NCBI GenBank assembly: GCA_017403285.1
Contig: JAFQOI010000036.1
Span: 1 to 44,460 of the forward strand
DNA length: 44,460 nt
Reading direction: 5' to 3'
Source: a bacterium
GTDB taxonomy: Bacteria > Cyanobacteriota > Vampirovibrionia > Gastranaerophilales > Gastranaerophilaceae
Part shown: one piece after another, positions 26,668 to 34,368 of the stretch
How the letters are laid out: every line of letters starts with the position of its first letter
How positions within the stretch are numbered: the first letter of the stretch is position 1
Program-made: the position numbers and the translations under genes
Notes under the pieces: generated by a model
Seen by the model: the letters and a program-made list of their open reading frames with translations, nothing else
What the model was told of the DNA's origin: nothing
Databases searched by the model: none

Positions 26668-27524
26668 TAAGCTTTTTCCTCTGCTTTATTAACAACAACT
26701 TGTGGAAATGGAATTTCTATATTTTCTCTATCGAATGCTTCTTTTACCATTTGGTTAAATCTTCTCTTTATCATCCATTGTTCTTGAGGTGTTGTTTTTA
26801 TTCTACATTGAATAACTATGGCAGAATCTTGAAATTCGTTTAAACCAAGTACTTCGATATCAGAAAGTACGTATTTACCATATTCTTGAGATTCTTTTAA
26901 CTCTTTGCCTACTTCTCTTAGTACTCTCATAACATGAACAACATCTGTTTTGTAAGAAACGCCAATATTAAATACTGGAAATGAAAAGTCTTTTGTTTGG
27001 TTTATAACTGTGTCAATTTGACCATTTCTTAGATAATGAACATCTCCATTAAAAGCTCTTATAACACACATTGTTAAAGTTAATTTTTCAACTGTTCCTG
27101 TTGAAGAATTAACGGTTACATAATCTCCAACTCTCAATTGTCCAGTGAGAATTATCGAAAGACCAGTAAAAAGGTCTTCTACTATTTTTTTTCCACCAAA
27201 ACCTATAGCAACACCAAGAACTCCGGCTGTGGCAAGTATCGCTTTTGTATCAATTCCAAAATTTCCGAGAATATTGGTTACAAAAAATAGTACAATAATT
27301 GTATTTATAACATATATTCCAAGTTGTCTTAATGTATAGTAGTTTTTCTTTAATTCATTGTCATTAATTCTAGAAATGATTTTATCAAAAAATATATGTA
27401 ACCCTTTGTTTACTAACTTCATTACTAAAACAAATAGAAAGATTTCTAAAATTGTTTTGCCAATTAAAAATATATCAATTTTTTCGGCGTGTTTTACAAT
27501 CATGTCATAGATAATTTGATCCAT
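26667..27524 (-). CDS. MscS-type small-conductance mechanosensitive channel
   Basis: The 285-residue protein has three predicted membrane helices (about 20-42, 65-86, 94-125), the third being the glycine/alanine-rich pore helix TAGVLGVAIGFGGKKIVEDL, then the beta domain start GLSIILTGQLRVGDYVTV and a mixed C-terminal domain. This is the standard MscS core, opening under membrane tension after osmotic downshock. AGGAG precedes the ATG. The gene lies 8 nt after an exported-protein gene and overlaps galE by 1 nt. Confidence 0.93.
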   Translation of the reverse strand: MDQIIYDMIVKHAEKIDIFLIGKTILEIFLFVLVMKLVNKGLHIFFDKIISRINDNELKKNYYTLRQLGIYVINTIIVLFFVTNILGNFGIDTKAILATAGVLGVAIGFGGKKIVEDLFTGLSIILTGQLRVGDYVTVNSSTGTVEKLTLTMCVIRAFNGDVHYLRNGQIDTVINQTKDFSFPVFNIGVSYKTDVVHVMRVLREVGKELKESQEYGKYVLSDIEVLGLNEFQDSAIVIQCRIKTTPQEQWMIKRRFNQMVKEAFDRENIEIPFPQVVVNKAEEKA

Positions 27525-27532
27525 AATTTCTC

Positions 27533-28114
27533 CTAAATTTTTTCTGTCCAGTTTGGATAATAATAAAGAACAACTGTATCTTTGGATGAAATTTTACCAT
27601 GTCCACCAATCATCAGATTTGTTATAGAACCAACAAATGGAATTGGAGTCAATACTGCTTTTATCGGAAAAATCCAAGCAGTTGCATCAAAACCACGTTT
27701 AATGTAAGTACTCTTTAGTTTATTAGAGTCAATTCCTTTTATTTCAAAGTCGTCAACAAGAATTTGACCAGGAATACCAGCCCAACCTCTTGTTGTATAG
27801 GATTTTATTCTTGCCGTCGCAGTTGTTCCTTTTAATATAATTACTTCATTATTAACTTTTACATTTTGTTTAACTGTAAAAGTTAAAATATCTCCTTTTT
27901 GTATATATTTTTTTGTGCTTACTATTTCTTTTGGAGTAAGTTTTATTACTACTCTTTCGGTGTTTTCATAATTATAATTTGTATTTGTTTTAACTTTATC
28001 AAAAACTTTATCTTTTAGTGTTTGATCGACAAATTCATCATTTATAATCTCACCAAAAGCATAATTAATACTGAAAAACAAAGAAAAAATAAATATAAAA
28101 ATTTTTTTATTCAT
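27533..28114 (-). CDS. Exported protein of unknown function
   Basis: I do not recognise this 193-residue protein. It has a clear signal peptide (KKIFIFIFSLFFSINYAFG, likely cut after residue 21). The mature part is strand-rich: VVIKLTPKEI, GDILTFTVKQNVKVNNEVIILKGTTATARIKS, then a segment with glycines and a hydrophobic stretch (about 150-172). The pattern of 'raise the value of an export-dependent property' domains in other bacteria (DUF-type beta proteins near M48-like genes) is similar, but no family name can be given. Its start overlaps the upstream exported gene by 8 nt, so the two are surely co-expressed. Confidence 0.7.
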   Translation of the reverse strand: MNKKIFIFIFSLFFSINYAFGEIINDEFVDQTLKDKVFDKVKTNTNYNYENTERVVIKLTPKEIVSTKKYIQKGDILTFTVKQNVKVNNEVIILKGTTATARIKSYTTRGWAGIPGQILVDDFEIKGIDSNKLKSTYIKRGFDATAWIFPIKAVLTPIPFVGSITNLMIGGHGKISSKDTVVLYYYPNWTEKI

Positions 28115-28835
28115 ATTCTACTTTTTCCTTAGAACCAGTTTTTATTTTTTCTTGTAATTTTCTTCTATTTTCAATTGAAGATAAAAGAAAATGTTGATAT
28201 GCTTCATTTTCTAGATATTCATTGTTTGCAAGAAAAGATGGGTATTGGAAATAAATATATTCATAAATATTTGCGAGTCGTTTTGATGTAAGGTTATGCG
28301 TTGAAATTTTATCATAGCGTTTTTGAGGGTATGACTTATTTATAAAAGTAATAAGAGCCAATGGGTTGTAACCTGCTTTTACTAGGTAGTCAACTGCTCT
28401 TTCATCAAAAAAGATTTCATATTTTTTAGGTGCACATTTTACTTGAGTAGCGCCAATAATTCCTTTCAAAGTGCCGGCATATGATTCTGCTGTTTTACAT
28501 ATTTCTCTTGCTAAAAAAGCGGCAATTTCAGCGTCATCTGCTGCAAATTGAATCAAGTCTTTATACACGACAATTTGTCTATCTGTCAATGATTTTTCGG
28601 ATATTAGTTTCTTGTTTTTCTTGTCATATATAAATGCCATTCTTACATCGATTTTATTGGCATTTAAAAGCTTAAATCCAATATTGCTAATTTTATTTTG
28701 AATTTGCATATCGTTCAAAATTATTTCTGCTTCACTTTGTAAAATTGCATTTTCATCAGTAGGTGTTTTTGTTTTTGCAGTTGCCATATTCGAGAATATC
28801 AAAAAACATAATAAAATAAGTAAAATCTTCTTCAT
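28107..28835 (-). CDS. Exported M48 peptidase-like protein without the zinc motif
   Basis: The 242-residue protein has a signal peptide (KKILLILLCFLIFSNMATA, about 1-20). The body resembles the M48 peptidase fold: DDAEIAAFLAREICKTAES matches the helix that normally carries HExxH, followed by ERAVDYLVKAGYNPLALITFI, the M48 segment with the third ligand, and a final ISTHNLTSKRLANI. The HExxH motif reads REICK, so zinc binding by the standard site is lost. It is therefore probably a pseudo-peptidase with a structural or binding role in the periplasm. It overlaps the next exported gene by 8 nt and leads the operon ending with galE. Confidence 0.65.
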   Translation of the reverse strand: MKKILLILLCFLIFSNMATAKTKTPTDENAILQSEAEIILNDMQIQNKISNIGFKLLNANKIDVRMAFIYDKKNKKLISEKSLTDRQIVVYKDLIQFAADDAEIAAFLAREICKTAESYAGTLKGIIGATQVKCAPKKYEIFFDERAVDYLVKAGYNPLALITFINKSYPQKRYDKISTHNLTSKRLANIYEYIYFQYPSFLANNEYLENEAYQHFLLSSIENRRKLQEKIKTGSKEKVEYE

Positions 28836-28861
28836 AATAACTCTCTATTCCGTTGGTTATA

Positions 28862-28891
28862 ATTATAAACTATAAACAAGAAATATTCCAA
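28862..28891 (-). promoter_or_regulatory. Predicted promoter for the 28835-25684 operon
   Basis: On the minus strand TTGGAA (28891-28886) and TATAAT (28867-28862) are 18 nt apart, giving a start near 28855 and a leader of about 20 nt with AGAGAG before the ATG at 28835. Confidence 0.5.
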
Positions 28892-28900
28892 TTTTATATA

Positions 28901-28929
28901 AAAAAGGATTGCCTTAAGCAATCCTTTTT
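28901..28929 (-). terminator. Intrinsic terminator after the cupin gene
   Basis: A 12-bp perfect stem (28901-28912 with 28918-28929, core GGATTGC) with a 5-nt loop follows the cupin stop on the minus strand and ends in a run of T residues on that strand. It separates the cupin gene from the operon promoter at 28862-28891. Confidence 0.85.
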
Positions 28930-28931
28930 GT

Positions 28932-29300
28932 TCATATTTTAATTAATAAAAAAGTTGAATCTTTTAATGCTTTAATTGAATGTAGTACATTTTTTTCAAA
29001 TAAGAAAAATTGTTCTTTTTTTACCACATATTTTTTGCTGCTATCATTATCTTTATCTTGTATATCACAATCACAAGGTGAACAATCACAGTTTGATTCT
29101 GAAAGAAATTTTATTTCAATTTTTCCCTCTGTTACAAAAATGCAGACATCGGACTGTGATATGTGTGTTGGAATTTGTGCATGTTTTTTTAATGCAACTA
29201 ATTTTAAATGAGAATTATTATTTTCCATTAAATCAATCATTTGTTGTTCGGTATCTTTATCTTCAATTAATTCATCAATTTCTATAGTTCTATACAACAT
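28932..29300 (-). CDS. Small cupin-fold protein with a cysteine-rich loop
   Basis: The 122-residue protein has a short cupin-like core: LVALKKHAQIPTHISQSDV, CIFVTEGKIEIKF, then KKEQFFLFEKNVLHSIKALK and FLLIKI, i.e. two halves with the usual strand pattern. Only single histidines stand in for the metal-binding cupin motifs. Between the halves there is an insert of about 25 residues, very acidic and with four cysteines in CDCSPCDCD (about residues 70-78), which could bind a metal ion. The function is unknown. AAGGAG lies 6 nt before the ATG and a strong terminator follows, so it is a single-gene unit, divergent from tilS. Confidence 0.6.
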   Translation of the reverse strand: MLYRTIEIDELIEDKDTEQQMIDLMENNNSHLKLVALKKHAQIPTHISQSDVCIFVTEGKIEIKFLSESNCDCSPCDCDIQDKDNDSSKKYVVKKEQFFLFEKNVLHSIKALKDSTFLLIKI

Positions 29301-29412
29301 AAAAATCTCCTTTTCTACACAGTAAATTTTAAATTGTTTTTGAGTAAAAATTATCAGTTAATTGTCTATATTCTTGAAATTTACATTGGATTAAAAACTG
29401 TTGAATAGGTGG

Positions 29413-29440
29413 TTAAAAATATTAAAAAATCTGTTATAAT
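29413..29440 (+). promoter_or_regulatory. Predicted tilS promoter with the start codon at +1
   Basis: TTAAAA (29413-29418), 16 nt, and a perfect TATAAT (29435-29440) lie before the ATG at 29448. Only 7 nt separate the -10 box and the ATG, so the message is likely leaderless. AAGG at 29442-29445 is too close to the ATG to serve as a Shine-Dalgarno site. Confidence 0.45.
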
Positions 29441-29447
29441 TAAGGTG

Positions 29448-30821
29448 ATGAAAGAAACTGTAAAAAATATTATTCAAAAATATGTTAATATTTCCTGTGA
29501 AAGTACTTTTATTGTAGGTTTTTCAGGCGGCTGGGATTCTATGTGTCTGTTGGACATAATGAATAAACTTTCAAAAGAGTATGGATTTTTATTAGTAGCC
29601 GCACATTTAAATCATAATTGGCGTGGTAAAGAATCGGAACTCGAAAAAGAGCGTTGTTTGGGATTTTGTGAAGACAATGATATTACTTTTATTTCAGATA
29701 CTCTTCAAGAAGGAATTAAGGCGTCGGAGTTAGTTGCTCGAGAGATGCGATATGATTTTTTCAAAAAATGTGCTGAAGAATTTGAAGCAGATGCTATTTT
29801 AACAGCGCATACTAAAAGTGATAATGCAGAAACAATTTTATATCGTGTTATTAAAGGAACTGGCTTAAATGGTCTAGAAGGGATTAGAGAAGTTCGTGAT
29901 TTGGGCGGTTTTAAAGTAATTCGTCCTATTTTAAATTTTTCAAGAAAAAGTATTGAAGAATATTGTATAAAAAATGAACTATATCCTAATAATGATTCAA
30001 GCAATAATAATACAAAATACGCAAGAAACAATATTAGACACAATATAATGCCTGCAATTAAGGTAATTAATCCAAATATTGAACATTCACTTATAACTCT
30101 TGCTGAAATTGCCGCAGGTAATAATAAAATTATTAATGAGTTAATGGAAAATATTGAAAAACAAATTACTGTTGGTGATAAATGGTTAACTCAAAATTTT
30201 CTAATCCTTAATGCTGCTATAAAACAACATTTTGTGTATAAACTTCTTGTAAACAATGGTTTAGAACCAAGTTTTGGCAAAATTCAAGAGATAATCAATT
30301 TTATAAGCGAAAATCAAAAATCTAAAACAGGAAAAACACTTTCTGTAACTAATGACAAGTGGCTTTTTGTTTCTAATAAATATACATATTTTGTTCATTC
30401 AGATAGTTATACAAAAATTGAAGAAGAACTGGTTATAAATAAAGCCGGAGTTTATGAATTTGCTGGTCAATATAAAATTAAAATACTTGAAAATACAGAA
30501 AAAGTTGAAAAATATCCAAAGGGAATAAGTAATTTTGCATATGCAAATTTGGATAATGTTAAATTCCCAATAGTTGTTAGAACTAGAAGAAATGGTGATA
30601 TCATTAATCCTTTCGGTATGCAAGGCAAAATGAAACTAAAAAAATATTTTATAAATAAAAATATTCCTGAACATGATAGAGATAAAATAGTATTATTATG
30701 TAATGATAAAGAAGTTTTGTGGGCAGTTGGTGCTGGTGTAAGTGAAAAATTTAGACATAATGGTAGCACTCCGCCTTATAAACTTGAAGTGGAGAAAATA
30801 GCCGATGATAACACTAGATAA
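29448..30821 (+). CDS. tilS: tRNA(Ile)-lysidine synthase
   Basis: I choose the ATG at 29448 (457 residues); an open GTG at 29409 would put the promoter inside the gene. The N-type ATP pyrophosphatase motif SGGWDS (26-31) and AAHLNHNWRGKESE, LTAHTKSDNAETILYRVIKGTGLNGLEGI, then the C-terminal TilS domain (RRNGDIINPFG, KKYFINKNIP) are present. It modifies C34 of the CAU tRNA-Ile to lysidine so that it reads AUA, a common codon in this AT-rich genome. Its end overlaps hpt by 17 nt, the classical tilS-hpt order. Confidence 0.95.
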   Translation: MKETVKNIIQKYVNISCESTFIVGFSGGWDSMCLLDIMNKLSKEYGFLLVAAHLNHNWRGKESELEKERCLGFCEDNDITFISDTLQEGIKASELVAREMRYDFFKKCAEEFEADAILTAHTKSDNAETILYRVIKGTGLNGLEGIREVRDLGGFKVIRPILNFSRKSIEEYCIKNELYPNNDSSNNNTKYARNNIRHNIMPAIKVINPNIEHSLITLAEIAAGNNKIINELMENIEKQITVGDKWLTQNFLILNAAIKQHFVYKLLVNNGLEPSFGKIQEIINFISENQKSKTGKTLSVTNDKWLFVSNKYTYFVHSDSYTKIEEELVINKAGVYEFAGQYKIKILENTEKVEKYPKGISNFAYANLDNVKFPIVVRTRRNGDIINPFGMQGKMKLKKYFINKNIPEHDRDKIVLLCNDKEVLWAVGAGVSEKFRHNGSTPPYKLEVEKIADDNTR

Positions 30822-31350
30822 AGATATAAAAGATTTGAAAATTCTTATATCAGAAGATGAAATTCAAAAAAGATTAACTGATTTGGCCGAAAATATTGAA
30901 AAAGAATTTAGTTCTGAAGAAGATTTATACGTAATTTGTGTTTTAAAAGGTTCTGTTATGTTTTATACAGACTTGGTTAAACATCTTAAGCACAATGTGC
31001 AAATGGAGTTTATTAGAATTTCTAGTTACGGACATGAAACTAAATCTACAAATAATTTACAAGCCATAGATTTAACCTTGCCTAATTTGAATGGCAAAAA
31101 TGTTTTAATTGTTGAAGATATAATTGATACAGGCTTAACGGCTAATTTTTTAGTGGATTTGTTTAGGATACAGCACCATCCTAAAAAACTCGTTTTTGCT
31201 GCATTATTGAATAAAAAATGTGCAAGACAAAATAATATGGAACCAGATTTTTATGGATTTGAAATAGACGATAAATTTGTAGTTGGATATGGTTTAGACT
31301 ATAAAGGATATTTTAGAAATCTCCCATATATTGGTTATTTTCCAAACTAG
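30805..31350 (+). CDS. hpt: Hypoxanthine phosphoribosyltransferase
   Basis: The 181-residue purine-salvage enzyme has the PRPP-binding motif VLIVEDIIDTGLT (100-112; E105-D106) and the early CVLKGSVMFYTDL loop, plus PDFYGFEIDDKFVVGYGLDY, all typical of type I phosphoribosyltransferases of the HPRT family. It converts hypoxanthine or guanine and PRPP to the nucleotide. A GGAG motif inside the end of tilS precedes its ATG, and the 17-nt overlap with tilS makes coupled translation likely. Confidence 0.95.
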   Translation: MITLDKDIKDLKILISEDEIQKRLTDLAENIEKEFSSEEDLYVICVLKGSVMFYTDLVKHLKHNVQMEFIRISSYGHETKSTNNLQAIDLTLPNLNGKNVLIVEDIIDTGLTANFLVDLFRIQHHPKKLVFAALLNKKCARQNNMEPDFYGFEIDDKFVVGYGLDYKGYFRNLPYIGYFPN

Positions 31351-31380
31351 TATGTGCTTAAATAATTAAAATTACAAATA

Positions 31381-31401
31381 GATGAGAAAATTTTTCTCAT
31401 C
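31381..31401. terminator. Hairpin between hpt and a small convergent gene
   Basis: GATGAGAAA (31381-31389) pairs perfectly with TTTCTCATC (31393-31401) around ATT. It lies 30 nt after hpt and covers the stop codon of the small minus-strand gene. There is no U-tract beyond the stem, so it may be a weak bidirectional terminator. Confidence 0.5.
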
Positions 31402-31612
31402 GTTCGGTACAATATCTATTCAAAAAACAATAAACAGTGCGTTTTAAGAAAATACTCTTAAATTGAACGAAAACAAAGTTTTTTCTGATGTTGTATTTTT
31501 TGTCAAAAGTTGCAAACTTGATTTTTGTTTTATCAAAAACACAAGTACAAGAACTTATCAGATTTTTTACATATTGAATATCTAGTTCAAGTTCTAAATC
31601 TTTTTCAACCAT
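31397..31612 (-). CDS. Small basic protein of unknown function
   Basis: The minus strand holds an open frame of 71 codons with AGGGTG 4 nt before its ATG at 31612. The protein is rich in Lys, Phe and Tyr, with two Cys pairs (SSCTCVF and CFLNRYC) and alternate hydrophobic strands (KIKFATFDKKYNIRK, NFVFVQFKSIF). I cannot assign a family. The stop overlaps a hairpin. Support is the ribosome binding site, the lack of any other gene in this 354-nt gap and a TATAAG box about 30 nt upstream; a chance frame in AT-rich DNA is possible. Confidence 0.5.
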   Translation of the reverse strand: MVEKDLELELDIQYVKNLISSCTCVFDKTKIKFATFDKKYNIRKNFVFVQFKSIFLKRTVYCFLNRYCTER

Positions 31613-31704
31613 ACACACCCTAAAAACACTTACTCTTATATAAAGTATTTTTCCCTGTTTTTATTTACATTAAACATGAAATTTGTTACAAAGTTTACAA
31701 TGCT

Positions 31705-32535
31705 TTATACTGGAACGTCTTCGTCAATAGCGATGCGTTTTAATTTTTTTTCAAGTTTACGATTCCAAGGTAAATCTTGCCTGAAAACATATTCATATCC
31801 TGTAACATCTCCAACGGAAAAGGATTTTAGTTGTTCATCACAAAGTTGAGTGAATTCTTCTTCTATTTTTTTAGTAAATTCACGTCTATCGAAATTACAA
31901 TTATCTTTTGTTAAGATGATTGGTTCTCCAAGAACAGCAAGACATTCTGGTCTATCTTCACGTAAAAATGTGTAATTTACAGCAACTGGTACAATGTTAA
32001 TACCGCCATGTTTTTTAGCTACATTTTGTCCAACGTAAGTTAAACCAGTTTGGAATTCTATAGGTCTATAGTTTGGTGGTTTTACGATGCCTTGAGGAAA
32101 AATCCACATTGCCATATCAGGGGATTTTAAATCTTCAACAATATATTTTAACGATTTCATTGCCTCTTGAGCAGATGCTTTATTCACAGGAAATGCTCCT
32201 GCATAAGAAAATAGAGGAAATCTATTCATTTCTTCAACCATCATTCTTATGCGTTTTATTTTAAAAGTACGTCGCATAAGGTTATAGCCAACAATTCCGT
32301 CCCACCAGTTCATATGAGGCGCATAAAACATTGTTGGGTAGTTTTTATTGATTTTTTCATAAAGTTCTAAGTTTTTGACACGAAGTGCATAAAATCTATG
32401 GCTAAGCATTCTAAAAAATACTCTATCTGCAAGCCAAACAAAAAAAGGAACATTTTTTGCTTTTCTAAACTTTTCTTTTCTGTTTCTTATTTTTGTTGGT
32501 GCAACATCAGAATATAATTTTTCATTTGTTGTCAT
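31705..32535 (-). CDS. PlsC-type lysophospholipid acyltransferase family protein
   Basis: The ATG at 32535 is chosen because GGGGAAG lies 1-7 nt before it; an upstream ATG at 32586 would overlap mgtC. The 276-residue protein keeps the acyltransferase motif H-x4-D as HMNWWD (H74, D79) and the second motif as FPQG (146-149) in place of FPEG, followed by PVAVNYTFLRED and LGEP. These are features of the 1-acylglycerol-3-phosphate acyltransferase superfamily, but many members act on other lipids, so the substrate is open. It is the last gene of the permease-mgtC-plsC run. Confidence 0.85.
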   Translation of the reverse strand: MTTNEKLYSDVAPTKIRNRKEKFRKAKNVPFFVWLADRVFFRMLSHRFYALRVKNLELYEKINKNYPTMFYAPHMNWWDGIVGYNLMRRTFKIKRIRMMVEEMNRFPLFSYAGAFPVNKASAQEAMKSLKYIVEDLKSPDMAMWIFPQGIVKPPNYRPIEFQTGLTYVGQNVAKKHGGINIVPVAVNYTFLREDRPECLAVLGEPIILTKDNCNFDRREFTKKIEEEFTQLCDEQLKSFSVGDVTGYEYVFRQDLPWNRKLEKKLKRIAIDEDVPV

Positions 32536-32578
32536 ACTTCCCCCATGAGCCAATACTATTCTAGCATTTTTCCGTATA

Positions 32579-33292
32579 TTATTCAAAGATTTCTTTTACG
32601 CTTAATGATTGCAGATTTTTAATATCGTCTAATTGTTTATATATTTGGATTACAGGATTTGTATCATTTGAGTATACTTTTGCATTTATTCTCATTTTTT
32701 CCGCATCTTCATCAGCAGTTTTGTGATTGTAGTCTATAATGTCTGGACATATATCAATTAATTTTTTATATACATCATCATATTCTTCATATTTGCAAAG
32801 GAAAGATATTTTAATTTTTTTGCGATGTTTTGAATTATGACGTATCATTCTAAATTCAAATATTCTTATGAGAACAAGAATACATACTGCTAGGATTGTT
32901 GAAACTGTTGCTATTCCAATTTTGCCGCATCCACAAGCCATACCGATAGCAGCAACAATCCATAATGTTGAAGCAGTTGTAAGACCGGTTACGGTTATTC
33001 CTTGTCTAAGAACGGTACCTGCGCCGATAAAACCGATACCAGTGATTATTTGTGCCGCAACCCTTGAAGGATCGCCAATTGGATAAATGCTAACTGCTGT
33101 TGAAAATCCGTAGATAGATAAGATTGTAAAAATACAAGCGCCTAAGCAAACCATTATTTGGGTTCTTAATCCAGCAGATTTGTTTGTAAGTTCTCTTTCA
33201 AGTCCTATAATTGAACCTAATACAATGGAAAATACTATTCTTATCAAGATATCTGAATCTTGAACTTGAAAATATTGCATTAAATCTGGCAT
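32579..33292 (-). CDS. MgtC/SapB family membrane protein
   Basis: The ATG at 33292 (237 residues) sits 1 nt after the stop of the permease gene and follows AAGGAAAG. The N-terminal half has about five membrane helices with the family signature VLGSIIGLERELTNKSAGLRT, then GIGFIGAGTVLRQG and VTGLTTASTLWIVAAIGMACG; the C-terminal 80 residues form a soluble ACT-like domain. MgtC proteins support growth in low magnesium and modulate ATP synthase in pathogens; homologues outside pathogens have unclear roles. The tight coupling with peptide permeases may only reflect operon convenience. Confidence 0.92.
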   Translation of the reverse strand: MPDLMQYFQVQDSDILIRIVFSIVLGSIIGLERELTNKSAGLRTQIMVCLGACIFTILSIYGFSTAVSIYPIGDPSRVAAQIITGIGFIGAGTVLRQGITVTGLTTASTLWIVAAIGMACGCGKIGIATVSTILAVCILVLIRIFEFRMIRHNSKHRKKIKISFLCKYEEYDDVYKKLIDICPDIIDYNHKTADEDAEKMRINAKVYSNDTNPVIQIYKQLDDIKNLQSLSVKEIFE

Positions 33293-33293
33293 T

Positions 33294-34367
33294 TCATCTT
33301 TCCTTACTGTTTGGATCAACCGCATCTCTAATTGTATCACCAATTAGGTTAAAAGATAAAACTGCAACAAAAATTAAAAAACCTGGGGTTAATAACCAAG
33401 GACGAGAAACAATATTTATAAATTCTTGTGCTTCTTTAAGCATATTTCCCCAACTTGCATCTGGTTGTTGAATACCTAAACCTAAGAAACTTAAGCCAGA
33501 CTCAGAGAGGATAAATGATGGTACACTCAGGGTTATTGCAACAATCACATAACTAAGAGTTTGAGGAAGTATATGTTTTGTAATTGTTCTAAAATTTGAA
33601 GAACCTAATGCTTCAGATGCAATAACGAATTCTCTTTTTTTGATTGAAAGAACCATTCCTCTTACCACACGAGAAAACCCAGCCCAGCCTATAAGGGCAA
33701 GTATTACAACAATTAGACTAAATCTTTGGACGCTCGACATGTTTGCTGGTAGTATTGATGCTAGAATTATCAAGAGATAAAAACTTGGTATAGACATTAT
33801 TGCTTCTGCAATTCGCATCATTATAAAGTCGGTTTTTCCGCCTAAATATCCTGAAATTCCACCATAAATCATTCCGAGAGGAAAAGAAATAAGAAGGGCT
33901 AAAAATCCGATTGTCAGAGAGATTTGACCACCATATAATAATCTTGAAAAATTATCACGACCATTAATGTCTGTACCTAAAAGGTATAATTCTCCACCCT
34001 TTTCAACGTCGTAAAAATGCCTCTTTCCATTTTCATCTTTAGAAAAATATTTTACTTTGTATTTTTGAGTTCTATCTTCTATATATTTTGTAGAAAAATT
34101 CTCTTTGTCAAAAAATCGTTTATAATTGTATGTGTATGGTAGTGAAAGTTTGCCTTGTTCATTTATTACATATATTTTTGATGGTGGGCAATATGCTTTG
34201 TCCCTGTTTGAGTACTCTTTCGCATAGGGGCTAATGAAAGAAGCTAAAAATACTACAAGATACATTATTACAAGAATAAAGAACGCCCAGCGTGCAAATT
34301 TATCTCTTAAAATTGCTTTTAGAACATTTTCTCCTTGAACAGCGTGAAAATCGGGAAGTTTTGCCAT
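33294..34367 (-). CDS. Oligopeptide/nickel-type ABC transporter permease (OppC-like)
   Basis: The ATG at 34367 lies 1 nt after the upstream permease stop and gives 357 residues. The protein has the OppC layout: an N-terminal helix (about 25-45), a long extracytoplasmic region (about 46-140), then five helices with the inner-membrane-permease EAA-like loop (SEALGSSNFRTITKHILPQ). The extracytoplasmic insert is longer than in most OppC proteins and is rich in Lys, Tyr and Asp. It ends in YLLGTDINGRDNFSRLLYGG, the usual OppC junction. Only permeases are encoded here; the ATPases and binding protein are not in the window. Confidence 0.93.
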   Translation of the reverse strand: MAKLPDFHAVQGENVLKAILRDKFARWAFFILVIMYLVVFLASFISPYAKEYSNRDKAYCPPSKIYVINEQGKLSLPYTYNYKRFFDKENFSTKYIEDRTQKYKVKYFSKDENGKRHFYDVEKGGELYLLGTDINGRDNFSRLLYGGQISLTIGFLALLISFPLGMIYGGISGYLGGKTDFIMMRIAEAIMSIPSFYLLIILASILPANMSSVQRFSLIVVILALIGWAGFSRVVRGMVLSIKKREFVIASEALGSSNFRTITKHILPQTLSYVIVAITLSVPSFILSESGLSFLGLGIQQPDASWGNMLKEAQEFINIVSRPWLLTPGFLIFVAVLSFNLIGDTIRDAVDPNSKER

Positions 34368-34368
34368 A

